Below are positions 45,171-53,813 of a stretch of 64,000 nt of DNA, piece after piece. Where the stretch lies: contig NZ_NASZ01000001.1 in the NCBI RefSeq assembly GCF_014596575.1, forward strand, positions 124,001-188,000, written 5' to 3'. The translations under genes were made by a program, and so were the position numbers. The stretch comes from Flavobacterium pokkalii (GTDB taxonomy: Bacteria; Bacteroidota; Bacteroidia; Flavobacteriales; Flavobacteriaceae). Under the pieces are notes generated by a model. That model was not told where the DNA came from and searched no databases. It worked only from the letters and a program-made list of their open reading frames with translations. Each line of letters opens with the position of its first letter. Positions within the stretch are counted from its first letter, which is position 1.

Positions 45171-45203
45171 TCTAAATTTAAATACGGTACGTCTAAATTT
45201 AAA
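45171..45203 (+). promoter_or_regulatory. Direct repeat with 21-bp period upstream of the TonB receptor
   Basis: TCTAAATTTAAA occurs at 45171-45182 and 45192-45203. The period of 21 bp (two helical turns) fits paired AraC half-sites. The repeat ends 26 bp upstream of the -7 box at 45230-45237. Confidence 0.55.
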
Positions 45204-45229
45204 AGGACAAGTTGTTCGAACTTCCCAAA

Positions 45230-45237
45230 TACATTTG
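45230..45237 (+). promoter_or_regulatory. -7 element (TACATTTG) of the TonB receptor gene
   Basis: It matches TAnnTTTG, 23 bp before the ATG at 45261. The position supports that ATG over the GTG at 45123, which would put the promoter inside the coding frame. Confidence 0.55.
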
Positions 45238-45260
45238 CCGAAAAAATTAAAAAATTAAAA

Positions 45261-48119
45261 ATGAAAAAGCAATTATTGTTATTTGGGATGATTTTGTTTG
45301 GGCTTAATTTTTATGCGCAAAGTCGTTCTTCCATAGTAGGTAAAATATCGGATGACAAAGGATATTTGCCCGGAGTAAATGTGGTAATTCTTGAGGGAAA
45401 TAATGGAGTGACTACAGATTTAGATGGTTCTTTTCAGCTGACGAATTTGGTTAGCGAAAAAATAAAATTGGCTATTAGCTATTTAGGTTATAAAGGAATT
45501 ACGAAGGAATTGAAATTAGAACCCGGAATTAATAATTTGGGAACAATTACCATGACCGAAGATGAAGGTGTGCTGAGTGAAGTTATTATTAAAGGATTTA
45601 CAGCGCCTTCGCAAATTAAAGCCTTAAGTATTAAAAAGAAGTCCTTTGCTATTATGGATGTTTTGGCGGCTGATGCGGTAGGTAAATTACCGGATCGTAA
45701 TGCTGCCGAAGCGGTTCAAAGAATGCCGGGTGCGAGTGTGAACAGATACCATGGTGAGGCAAATTCAGTGAGTGTTCGAGGAACACCTTTTGGTTGGAAT
45801 TCTGTTTTGTATAACGGAAATCGTTTGCCAAGTGCCTCTGCCGGAGGAACACGAAACACCTTGTTGGATGCTATTCCTACCGAAATGATTCAATATATTC
45901 AATTGTCAAAAGCTATTACGCCGGATATTGAAGGAGATGCCATCGGAGGTTCTATCGATTTTATTTCGCGTACAGCGCAAAGTAAAGATATGCTGAATGT
46001 TAGTTTAGGTGCCGGTTACAATGAACGTGCCGGGAAATCGACTTATAATGGTTCGGTTGTTTTTGGAAAAAGATTTTTTGATAAAAAACTGGGCGTTGTA
46101 TTGGCGGCTTCTATTTGGGACAGAGCTTTTTCTACCGATGAAATGGTAGTGGATTATAATATCAATGCCACGAATGTGGATCAACGTTATGCGATTAATA
46201 GCGTGAATGCCAAAAGGTATTTTGGTTCAAGGAAAACAACGGCTTTCAGCGGAACAATTGATTACGAATTGAATGCCAGCAATAAATTTTTCGGAAAATT
46301 CCTGATCGACAAATTTGATGATGTTCGTCCGGTAAATGAATCTTTTTATGATTTTGCCAAAAAAAGATACGTGTATAGTTACCGTTATTCGTATTATGAA
46401 ACCAGTTTAAATGCTTTTGAAATAGGCGGAAGTCATTTGATAGATTCCAAATTAAAATTTGACTGGTCGGTTTCACACAATGAGATGGAGTATGTTTTAA
46501 ATACGCCGCCAAACATGCCTTCGGACAAAAGAGGTTTGCCAATAGCACAATTTACACAAAAGTTAGTTGGAGATTTTGGAAACAGAGCGACTGATGGTTT
46601 GGTTTACAATTTATTCGATTCTCCGGATGCTAACGGATTGGATTTGTTTAATATTGACCCAAAGTTGACTAATTCTAATGATTATTTGGATCCAAGTCGT
46701 TTGCAATTGACACAATTGGTGATTTATCAGTTGAACAATTATGATAAAGACAACATGGGACAATTTAATTTTACGTATAATTCCGATTCAAATTTTACGA
46801 TAAAAACCGGAGCTAAAGCGAAGTTTAAAGATTATTCCGGTATGATGACGCCGTTGGCTTATTTGCCTGGAGCATCATTAGGAATTCCAAATTCGCCGGC
46901 TTTGAAAACTTTAAGTGATTTTCAAACAGAAGCTTATCCTAACCGTTCTACTTTTTTCAAAGAAATTGGAGGTTCGCTTTCGCCGCTTATTGTTAATCCG
47001 CTTACTAAAAATGCTTTGTTTGACATTTTTTCTCCAAGTTTCTTAGCCGATAATGGTTTTGGAGATTATTCGTCAAAATCAAATCCTACTACGCAATTTG
47101 ATGCCAGCGAAGATGTTTTTAGCAGCTATTTGATGGGAACGTATAAGTTGACAGACAAAACGACTCTTATTGGTGGCGTAAGAAACGAATATACCATTTT
47201 GAAAGTTAAGAGTTCTAAGTATGATGCAGGAACAAAAACGGTAACTCCGGTTGAAAATACAAATACTTACAATGCCTTTTTGCCAATGTTCCACGTAAAA
47301 TATGCGGCGAATGACAACATGAATATTAGAGCGGCTTATACCCGAACTTATACCCGACCTAATTTTGGCGATTTGAGTCCGGGAGAAACCTACGATGCGA
47401 CTTCGGCAGGTTTGGTTAGAGTTACTAAAGGAAATCCGGATTTGTTGCCTACTTTTTCTAATAATTTTGATCTTATGGGAGAGTATTTCCTGAATGATAT
47501 CGGGTTGATTACCGCAGGTGTTTTTTACAAAGATTTATCCAATTATATCTTCAAAGATTTATCGGTTCAAAACATGAATGGTGTTGATTATTTGACTACG
47601 CAGCCTAAAAACGTGAAAAATGCAACTTTGTATGGTGCCGAATTTGGAATTACCAAACGTTTTACGGAGTGGAAAAATTTCTTTGGAGGTTTCGGAGTGG
47701 ATGTAAATGCTACTTTAATCAAATCGAATTTGGAAGTAAACCGATTTGATACTAATGGAAATGTAGTTGCTGTTGACAAAACGACTTTGCCTAACCAGTC
47801 AGGATTGTTGTTTAATGCGGCTATTTTCTACGAGAAATATGGTTTTATGTTCAAAATTGCCGGAAACTACCGAGGAAAATCGGTTGAAACTATTAATCAA
47901 AATTTAGGACCTGATTATTATGTTTCGGCCAGAAGCAATTTTACGGTAGATTTCTCTGCAGATTATTCGATAAGTGATAAACTAAAAGTGTTTATGAATG
48001 TTCGTAATTTAACGAATGAGCCTTTCCAACAGTATTTAGGATCTAACAAAAACCGATACACCAGCAGTGAATGGTCGGCTATTAATGGTCAATTGGGACT
48101 TAAATATCAAATTTTCTAA
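45261..48119 (+). CDS. TonB-dependent outer-membrane receptor
   Basis: 952 residues from the ATG at 45261; the frame is open back to 45123, but the signal peptide (KKQLLLFGMILFGLNFYAQ) starts here. A carboxypeptidase-like regulatory beta-sandwich (GKISDDKGYLPGVNVVILEGNNGVTTDLDGSFQLTNL) precedes the plug (AEAVQRMPGASVNRYHGEANSVSVRGTPFGWNSVLYNG) and a 22-strand barrel ending GQLGLKYQIF. It imports large ligands across the outer membrane with TonB energy. There is no SusD partner gene. Its neighbours suggest pectic oligosaccharides, but the adjacent phosphatase leaves other ligands open. Confidence 0.93.
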   Translation: MKKQLLLFGMILFGLNFYAQSRSSIVGKISDDKGYLPGVNVVILEGNNGVTTDLDGSFQLTNLVSEKIKLAISYLGYKGITKELKLEPGINNLGTITMTEDEGVLSEVIIKGFTAPSQIKALSIKKKSFAIMDVLAADAVGKLPDRNAAEAVQRMPGASVNRYHGEANSVSVRGTPFGWNSVLYNGNRLPSASAGGTRNTLLDAIPTEMIQYIQLSKAITPDIEGDAIGGSIDFISRTAQSKDMLNVSLGAGYNERAGKSTYNGSVVFGKRFFDKKLGVVLAASIWDRAFSTDEMVVDYNINATNVDQRYAINSVNAKRYFGSRKTTAFSGTIDYELNASNKFFGKFLIDKFDDVRPVNESFYDFAKKRYVYSYRYSYYETSLNAFEIGGSHLIDSKLKFDWSVSHNEMEYVLNTPPNMPSDKRGLPIAQFTQKLVGDFGNRATDGLVYNLFDSPDANGLDLFNIDPKLTNSNDYLDPSRLQLTQLVIYQLNNYDKDNMGQFNFTYNSDSNFTIKTGAKAKFKDYSGMMTPLAYLPGASLGIPNSPALKTLSDFQTEAYPNRSTFFKEIGGSLSPLIVNPLTKNALFDIFSPSFLADNGFGDYSSKSNPTTQFDASEDVFSSYLMGTYKLTDKTTLIGGVRNEYTILKVKSSKYDAGTKTVTPVENTNTYNAFLPMFHVKYAANDNMNIRAAYTRTYTRPNFGDLSPGETYDATSAGLVRVTKGNPDLLPTFSNNFDLMGEYFLNDIGLITAGVFYKDLSNYIFKDLSVQNMNGVDYLTTQPKNVKNATLYGAEFGITKRFTEWKNFFGGFGVDVNATLIKSNLEVNRFDTNGNVVAVDKTTLPNQSGLLFNAAIFYEKYGFMFKIAGNYRGKSVETINQNLGPDYYVSARSNFTVDFSADYSISDKLKVFMNVRNLTNEPFQQYLGSNKNRYTSSEWSAINGQLGLKYQIF

Positions 48120-48210
48120 TCTAATAACTACTAATTATTATTCCTGAATGCCGAAATCAAAATTGGGTTTCGGTTCAGGAAACCATTGTCAAATTTTAAA
48201 TAAAATAAAA

Positions 48211-49020
48211 ATGAAAAAGAATTTATTTTGCATGTCGCTTTTCGCTTTAGTCTCAGGTTTTCAAATGAATGCACAACAAAAGTTGTTATTTCAGGACAGT
48301 CCTAATTTTAGAACTTTTTCGGGAGTTGTGAATGCGGAAGGCAAAAAAATCAAGCCGGTTATTTACCGTTCAGGAAGTTTTTCAAATCTGAATGAAGAAG
48401 AAAAAAAAGCCTTTAGAGATTTACACATTAATACCATTGTCGATTTTAGAAATGATTATGAAATAGCCAGAGAGCCGGATTATGTGCCTGCAGAAAATCA
48501 TATTACGGTAAAAAATGCGCCAATAGGTAATGTGGGTGTAAAATCGATGCAGGGATTTATGAAAGCGATGGCAAAACCTGATTTTGGTGAAAAACAAGCC
48601 GATTCTTTGATGATTGAAGCTAATAAAACTTTTGTGGCAAATATCACTGATTTCAAACCTTTTTTTGAGAGTTTGAAAGAAGATAAATCGGTAGTGTTGT
48701 TTCATTGTTCGGCAGGAAAGGATCGCACCGGATTTGCAGCTTCAATGTTTTTACACATTTTAGATGTGCCTCGTGAGGAGATTTTTAATGATTATTTAAA
48801 ATCAAATGAGGCGATTCAGTATATCGATGAACAAAAATTAGCAGGGTACGGAATTCCGACTGATAAAATGAAATTGTTGATGGGAGTAAAAGCCTCGTAT
48901 TTAAACGCTGCCTGGAATGAAGTAGAAGCTAAATATGGTTCGGTAGATAATATGTTGTTAAAAGAATTTGGAATAGATGCTCAAGCAAAGCAATTAATTA
49001 AGGACAAATACCTGAATTAA
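48211..49020 (+). CDS. Secreted tyrosine-phosphatase-like protein
   Basis: 269 residues from the ATG at 48211 (a non-ATG extension to 48148 is unlikely) with a signal peptide (KKNLFCMSLFALVSGFQMNAQ). The catalytic P-loop reads HCSAGKDRTG (C-x5-R), with a preceding Asp in IVDFRNDYE. This is the Y_phosphatase3-like family. Placed in the periplasm or outside, it would release phosphate from a small phosphoester or phosphoinositide-like substrate. It follows the TonB receptor by 91 bp and is likely on the same transcript. Confidence 0.88.
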   Translation: MKKNLFCMSLFALVSGFQMNAQQKLLFQDSPNFRTFSGVVNAEGKKIKPVIYRSGSFSNLNEEEKKAFRDLHINTIVDFRNDYEIAREPDYVPAENHITVKNAPIGNVGVKSMQGFMKAMAKPDFGEKQADSLMIEANKTFVANITDFKPFFESLKEDKSVVLFHCSAGKDRTGFAASMFLHILDVPREEIFNDYLKSNEAIQYIDEQKLAGYGIPTDKMKLLMGVKASYLNAAWNEVEAKYGSVDNMLLKEFGIDAQAKQLIKDKYLN

Positions 49021-49064
49021 TTTAGAAAGATTTAGGTCTTTGTTTTTTTTATTTTTTTTGAAGA

Positions 49065-49090
49065 AGGCTGTTTCGTTTTAGAAACAGTCT
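49065..49090 (+). terminator. Terminator after the phosphatase gene
   Basis: AGGCTGTTTC and GAAACAGTCT form a stem with one G-T pair around GTTTTA, followed by seven T's. Confidence 0.88.
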
Positions 49091-49193
49091 TTTTTTGTTG
49101 GGGTTGATTTTCATTTTTTCAGTATATTCATAATTCGTCAATGAGAAGATTGAAATAGATGAAATTTTCAAATGCGAAGAATTCATAATTTAA

Positions 49194-49220
49194 TGTTAAC
49201 CGAAAGTTATTTGGTTAACA
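49194..49220. promoter_or_regulatory. Inverted repeat operator candidate upstream of the S8 peptidase
   Basis: TGTTAACC (49194-49201) and GGTTAACA (49213-49220) are perfect 8-bp arms with an 11-bp spacer. The right arm overlaps a TTTG -33-like box (49210-49213), and a TATATTTG -7 box lies at 49238-49245 (24-bp spacing). Such a site would let a dimeric factor block the promoter. Confidence 0.45.
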
Positions 49221-49237
49221 AAAAAACATACTTTTGG

Positions 49238-49245
49238 TATATTTG
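49238..49245 (+). promoter_or_regulatory. -7 element (TATATTTG) of the S8 peptidase gene
   Basis: It matches TAnnTTTG, 26 bp before the ATG at 49272, with TTTG at 49210-49213 as a possible -33 box. Confidence 0.55.
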
Positions 49246-49271
49246 TAAAATATATAATAATAGAGTAGTCA

Positions 49272-50900
49272 ATGAATAATATAAAAATTAGTGGTCTTTC
49301 ACTTATTTCTGCGTTGGTATTGGCAGGATGTGGTGCACAAAAAAATCTGCCCAATTATAGCGCTTTCACTGCAATAACAGCTCCTGTAGATGTTACTAAA
49401 AATAAGGAGTTAACAGAAACGCAATTAAAACGTTGGGGGCATTTAGATATCGTAAAAGATACCATTCCCGGTATGAGTGTTGACAGAGCTTATACTGAAT
49501 TGTTGAAAAACAGAAAAGGACAAAAAGTTATTGTTGGAATTGTTGATTCGGGAGTAGATATTGAGCATGAAGATTTGAAATCAGTGGTATGGTCTAATCC
49601 AAAAGAAATTCCAAACAATGGTATTGATGATGATAAAAACGGTTTTGTAGATGATGTTTACGGATGGAATTTTCTGGGTGATATCGTTAAAGAGCATTTG
49701 GAATACGAAAGAATTCTAAAAGACAAAAGTTTAGTTGATGAGGTGACTTATCAGGAGGCTAAAAAAGTATACGATAAAAAAATATCAGATGCCGAAAATC
49801 AACAAAAATATTATTCTAAATTGATTGTCAGTCTTGATAACGCAGATAATGTAATTAAAAAGCAGTTAGGCAAAGAGGTTTATTCAGCAGAAGAAATAAA
49901 AGCACTGGAATCGAAAGATACTTTGGTTCAAAAAAGTAAAACTATTTTACAAAGAATGTTTTCATACGGAATGCCAATTGCCGATTTGAAAGCAGAAATT
50001 CAAAAACAAATCGATGCTCAAAACGAATTGTTGAATGACAAAGAGAATCTTGATATTGATTACAGAAAAGTTCTGGGTGACAAACCAAACGATATTACGG
50101 ATACGCATTATGGAAATAATAACGTGATAGGCCCTGATAAAGAAGAAGCTCTTCATGGAACTCACGTAGCCGGAATTGTTGCTCAAATGAGAAATAACAA
50201 CATTGGTGGTGACGGAATTGCTGATAATGTTGCAATTCTTACCGTTCGTGCCGTGCCTGATGGCGATGAGTATGATAAAGATATCGCTTTAGCTATTCGA
50301 TATGCGGTAGATAATGGAGCGAAAGTAATTAATGGAAGTTTTGGAAAATCATTTTCACCACATAAAAACTGGGTTTTTGATGCTATTAAATACGCTGCTG
50401 AAAAAGATGTTTTAATTGTACATGCAGCAGGGAATGATGCTAAAAATATAGATTTTTATGATAATTTTCCTAATGATTCCGAAGATAAAAAAACGGAGAT
50501 TTCAGATAATCTAATTACAGTTGGAGCATTAAATTTTGAATATGATGAAAATCTTCCGGCTCGTTTTTCAAATATTGGAAAAATCAATGTGGACGTATTT
50601 GCTCCTGGTGTGAAAATTTATGCTACGGTTCCAAATAATAAATATAGATTTTTACAGGGAACTTCGATGGCAGCACCAAATGTGGCAGGAGTTGCGGCTT
50701 TAATCCGTTCGTATTATCCAAAACTGACAGCTTCCCAGGTAAAACATATTTTGATGGATTCCGGAGTTGCTATAAACAAAGATGTGGTTGTAGGGGGGAA
50801 TCCAAATGATGTTCGTCCGTTTAAAGAATTGTCAAAAACAGGAAGAATAGTAAATGCTTACAATGCGATTTTAATGGCTAATGAAATGTCAAAAAAATAA
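49272..50900 (+). CDS. Subtilisin-like S8 serine peptidase lipoprotein
   Basis: 542 residues with a lipobox (LVLAGC, Cys 20). The catalytic triad is complete: Asp in VGIVDSGVDIEHEDL, His in ALHGTHVAGIVAQ and Ser in QGTSMAAPNVAGVAALI, with Asn in VHAAGNDAKN. An insert of about 150 residues between Asp and His is Lys/Glu-rich and helical. It degrades proteins at the cell surface or in the periplasm. It has its own promoter and is closed by a hairpin terminator that separates it from the M1 peptidase gene. Confidence 0.94.
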   Translation: MNNIKISGLSLISALVLAGCGAQKNLPNYSAFTAITAPVDVTKNKELTETQLKRWGHLDIVKDTIPGMSVDRAYTELLKNRKGQKVIVGIVDSGVDIEHEDLKSVVWSNPKEIPNNGIDDDKNGFVDDVYGWNFLGDIVKEHLEYERILKDKSLVDEVTYQEAKKVYDKKISDAENQQKYYSKLIVSLDNADNVIKKQLGKEVYSAEEIKALESKDTLVQKSKTILQRMFSYGMPIADLKAEIQKQIDAQNELLNDKENLDIDYRKVLGDKPNDITDTHYGNNNVIGPDKEEALHGTHVAGIVAQMRNNNIGGDGIADNVAILTVRAVPDGDEYDKDIALAIRYAVDNGAKVINGSFGKSFSPHKNWVFDAIKYAAEKDVLIVHAAGNDAKNIDFYDNFPNDSEDKKTEISDNLITVGALNFEYDENLPARFSNIGKINVDVFAPGVKIYATVPNNKYRFLQGTSMAAPNVAGVAALIRSYYPKLTASQVKHILMDSGVAINKDVVVGGNPNDVRPFKELSKTGRIVNAYNAILMANEMSKK

Positions 50901-50918
50901 AACTATAATATAGTAACC

Positions 50919-50947
50919 AAATGGAAGGACACATCATCCTTCCATTT
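50919..50947 (+). terminator. Terminator after the S8 peptidase gene
   Basis: AAATGGAAGGA and TCCTTCCATTT form an 11-bp perfect stem followed by T's. It covers the first possible upstream start of the next gene, which argues for the later ATG at 50963. Confidence 0.88.
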
Positions 50948-50962
50948 TTTATTTATAATCAA

Positions 50963-52837
50963 ATGAAACAAATCTTTTTTTTAGCACTACTTTTTTCGAA
51001 TGCATTTGCTGTAATGGGGCAAAACGCTTCTTATTGGCAACAGGCTGTAGATTATAAAATGGAAGTTTCTGTCGATGCGGAACATTTTCAATACAAAGGA
51101 AAACAGGAATTGGTTTATACCAACAATTCTTCGGATACCTTAAAGAAAGTGTATTATCATTTGTATCCCAATGCTTTTCAGCCGGGAAGTGAAATGGCCG
51201 AAAGAGCCGATTATATTCCAGATCCTGATGCCCGAATGGTGAAAAAAATCAAAGATGGAGACAAGGAAATTAAAGAAAACCGAATTCAAAATTTAAAACC
51301 TAACGAAATTGGTTATCTGAAAATTTCTAATTTCAAACAGGACGGTGTTACTGCTACTACAAGAACTGTTGGGACTATTCTGGAAGTGATTTTGGCAAAA
51401 CCCATTTTACCTCATACCCAAACTACTTTTACGCTGAATTTTGACGGACAGCTTCCGGTGCAAATTCGTCGTTCCGGTCGAAATAATGCCGAAGGAATCG
51501 CATTCTCCATGTCGCAATGGTATCCTAAAATTGCCGAATTTGATTTTGAAGGTTGGCATGCTGATCCATATATTGCCCGTGAATTTCATGGCGTTTGGGG
51601 AAATTTTGATGTAAAAATTACCATTGATAAGGATTATGTTTTAGGAGGTTCCGGCTATTTGCAAAATCCAAACGAAATAGGTCATGGCTATCAGGATGCC
51701 GGTGTTGAGGTGAAATATCCAAAGAAAACCAAAAAACTAACTTGGCATTTCGTAGCGCCTATGGTGCATGATTTTACCTGGGCTGCCGATAAGGAATATT
51801 TGCATGATGTAGTCAAAGGACCTAATAATGTGGATTTACATTTTTTATACAAAAACAATCCTAAGATTATAGACAACTGGAAAAAATTACAGCCGTTAAT
51901 GGTTAAGGTGATGGATTTTTACAATAAAATGATTGGCGATTATCCATACAAACAATATTCCTTTATTCAGGGCGGTGATGGCGGAATGGAATACGCTATG
52001 TGTACTTTGATTTTAGGAAATGGAACTCTGGAAGGCATTTTTGGAACGGCAACCCATGAATTAGGGCATAACTGGTTCCAGCATGTTTTGGCTTCGAATG
52101 AATCCAAACATCCTTGGATGGACGAAGGTTTTACCACTTATGTAGAAGATTTGGCCGTAAATGAAATCACAGGAAAAAAGGCAGCGAATCCTTTTGAAGG
52201 GAATTATAAAGTATACTATTCGCTGGTAAATTCCGGCAAAGAACAGCCGCTAACCACACATGGTGACCGTTATGATTTTAACCGTTCGTATAGTATTGCG
52301 TCTTATGTCAAAGGAAGTATTTTTCTTTCTCAATTGGGTTATTTAATTGGTCAGGACAAATTGGCAGAAACTATAAAAAGATATTATCAGGATTTCAAAT
52401 TTAAACATCCTACCCCTAATGATATCAAACGTACTGCCGAACGTGTTTCGGGAGCAGAACTCGATTGGTATTTAACCGATTGGACACAAACGACTAATAC
52501 CATTGACTACGGAATTACCGCTGTTACTGAAAATGGAGCAAATACGCTAGTGAGTTTAGAACGAATGGGTCGCATGCCGATGCCTATTGACTTACAAGTT
52601 GAATATACTGATGGAACTGTAGAAAGTTTTTACATTCCGTTGCGAATGCTATTTTTTGAAAAAGAAAATCCTAATCCGGCAATTAAAAGAACCGTTTTGA
52701 ATGACTGGCCTTGGGCAAACCCAAAATACGAATTAACTATTTCAAAACCTAAAAGCGCTATCAAAAAAATTACCATTGACCCAAGCGGTTTAATGGCGGA
52801 TGTAAAACAACAGAATAATACTTATGAAGTGAAGTAG
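50963..52837 (+). CDS. M1-family metallopeptidase, secreted
   Basis: 624 residues from the ATG at 50963, which begins a signal peptide (MKQIFFLALLFSNAFAVMGQ); an in-frame ATG at 50921 lies inside the terminator of the previous gene. The zinc motif is HELGHNWFQHVLASNESKHPWMDEG (HExxH-x18-E), with the GGMEYA exopeptidase motif just before. A C-terminal beta domain follows. It removes N-terminal residues from peptides in the periplasm, plausibly finishing the work of the S8 peptidase. Confidence 0.92.
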   Translation: MKQIFFLALLFSNAFAVMGQNASYWQQAVDYKMEVSVDAEHFQYKGKQELVYTNNSSDTLKKVYYHLYPNAFQPGSEMAERADYIPDPDARMVKKIKDGDKEIKENRIQNLKPNEIGYLKISNFKQDGVTATTRTVGTILEVILAKPILPHTQTTFTLNFDGQLPVQIRRSGRNNAEGIAFSMSQWYPKIAEFDFEGWHADPYIAREFHGVWGNFDVKITIDKDYVLGGSGYLQNPNEIGHGYQDAGVEVKYPKKTKKLTWHFVAPMVHDFTWAADKEYLHDVVKGPNNVDLHFLYKNNPKIIDNWKKLQPLMVKVMDFYNKMIGDYPYKQYSFIQGGDGGMEYAMCTLILGNGTLEGIFGTATHELGHNWFQHVLASNESKHPWMDEGFTTYVEDLAVNEITGKKAANPFEGNYKVYYSLVNSGKEQPLTTHGDRYDFNRSYSIASYVKGSIFLSQLGYLIGQDKLAETIKRYYQDFKFKHPTPNDIKRTAERVSGAELDWYLTDWTQTTNTIDYGITAVTENGANTLVSLERMGRMPMPIDLQVEYTDGTVESFYIPLRMLFFEKENPNPAIKRTVLNDWPWANPKYELTISKPKSAIKKITIDPSGLMADVKQQNNTYEVK

Positions 52838-52860
52838 TTTTTATTTCTTCCTTAAGATAG

Positions 52861-52893
52861 AACCCCGACAGTTTTTTTAAAACTGTCGGGGTT
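52861..52893. terminator. Strong terminator after the M1 peptidase gene
   Basis: AACCCCGACAGTTTT and AAAACTGTCGGGGTT give a 15-bp stem, followed by a T-rich stretch. Confidence 0.9.
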
Positions 52894-52962
52894 GTTTCTT
52901 ATAGGCATAGGAAAATGTCTGCCTAACGATTGCTTAGAGATATGAGCAATCGGGATTTGTTT

Positions 52963-53655
52963 TTACAATTCTAATACCTTTTTAGTTTTACCATCATAAC
53001 TAATAATAGTTCCATCTTCCATTCTTGTATTAATTGACGGATATTTTCTGCTTTTTATGAATTTATTTCCTGAATACAAAAAATGTCCTCCTAAAATAAA
53101 GTAGTTAGCACATTCTTTGTAAAACAATATTTCATCAATATATGATCTTGGAATATTTTCATTTATCATTGACCTCAAATTAAAATATAATTCATCAATT
53201 TCATCTACCATATTTAATTGAGTCGTCCTGTTTTGTGATATATAATAACGGTTCTGATATAGAATGTTAATGTTATTGAGTAAATTAATGTTGTTATTCA
53301 ATAATTTATTTAGGTTTTCAGAAGTACTATCTAATAGACCTTGAACACTATGATTTCCATTTATTCTTCGAAACAAACTAGATATAGTTTTACAAAACTC
53401 TTGTGTATTATTTAAGTTTCTTTCTAATGTAGTATATTCTTTTTGTTTTAAATATACTTGAAAATCAATTTCGTCCTGTACAACAATGATTTTAACCAAC
53501 TGTTCTATGCTTAACCAAAGTAAATTTCCTGCGGAATCTAACATCCATTGTTCCCATAATATTCTACCACCAACATAATTATTATCGCTTTTACTTAAAT
53601 ATGCACTCAAATGAAATAACCAATTATTTTTTACAAAGTCTCTAGTAGCATTCAT
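52963..53655 (-). CDS. Orphan protein of unknown function, AT-rich
   Basis: 230 residues, no signal peptide. I do not recognise the family. It is helical and rich in Asn, Ile and Leu. The region DSAGNLLWLSIEQLVKIIVV resembles the helix that starts HEPN-like folds, but no RxxxxH motif is visible. Its base composition is more AT-rich than its neighbours, similar to the ApeA-like gene, and it stands alone on the minus strand. Together this suggests a recent acquisition, possibly a defence or mobile-element gene; that is weak inference. Confidence 0.7.
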   Translation of the reverse strand: MNATRDFVKNNWLFHLSAYLSKSDNNYVGGRILWEQWMLDSAGNLLWLSIEQLVKIIVVQDEIDFQVYLKQKEYTTLERNLNNTQEFCKTISSLFRRINGNHSVQGLLDSTSENLNKLLNNNINLLNNINILYQNRYYISQNRTTQLNMVDEIDELYFNLRSMINENIPRSYIDEILFYKECANYFILGGHFLYSGNKFIKSRKYPSINTRMEDGTIISYDGKTKKVLEL

Positions 53656-53798
53656 TTTTATTTCGTTTATTTTCTAATCATAGTGCGAACATCTTGTTCG
53701 TGTTCATTAAATTTCTAAACAAATCTAATAAAAAAGTTCTTACATTCCTCCGTTGTTATTCTTTACTTAAAGAAGTGTACGAAATAGCATTTACTTTG

Positions 53799-53806
53799 TA
53801 ACTTTG
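53799..53806 (+). promoter_or_regulatory. -7 element (TAACTTTG) of the lipoprotein/mfd operon
   Basis: It matches TAnnTTTG just 7 bp before the ATG at 53814, so transcription would start almost at the start codon or use the ATG at 53826. Confidence 0.4.
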
Positions 53807-53813
53807 CGGTTCA

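Noticed and set aside
45123..45260. Longer N-terminus for the TonB receptor
   Set aside because: The extension would include the -7 box and the 21-bp repeat, and the signal peptide begins at the ATG at 45261.
50921..50962. Longer N-terminus for the M1 peptidase
   Set aside because: It lies in the terminator hairpin of the S8 peptidase gene, and the signal peptide starts at 50963.
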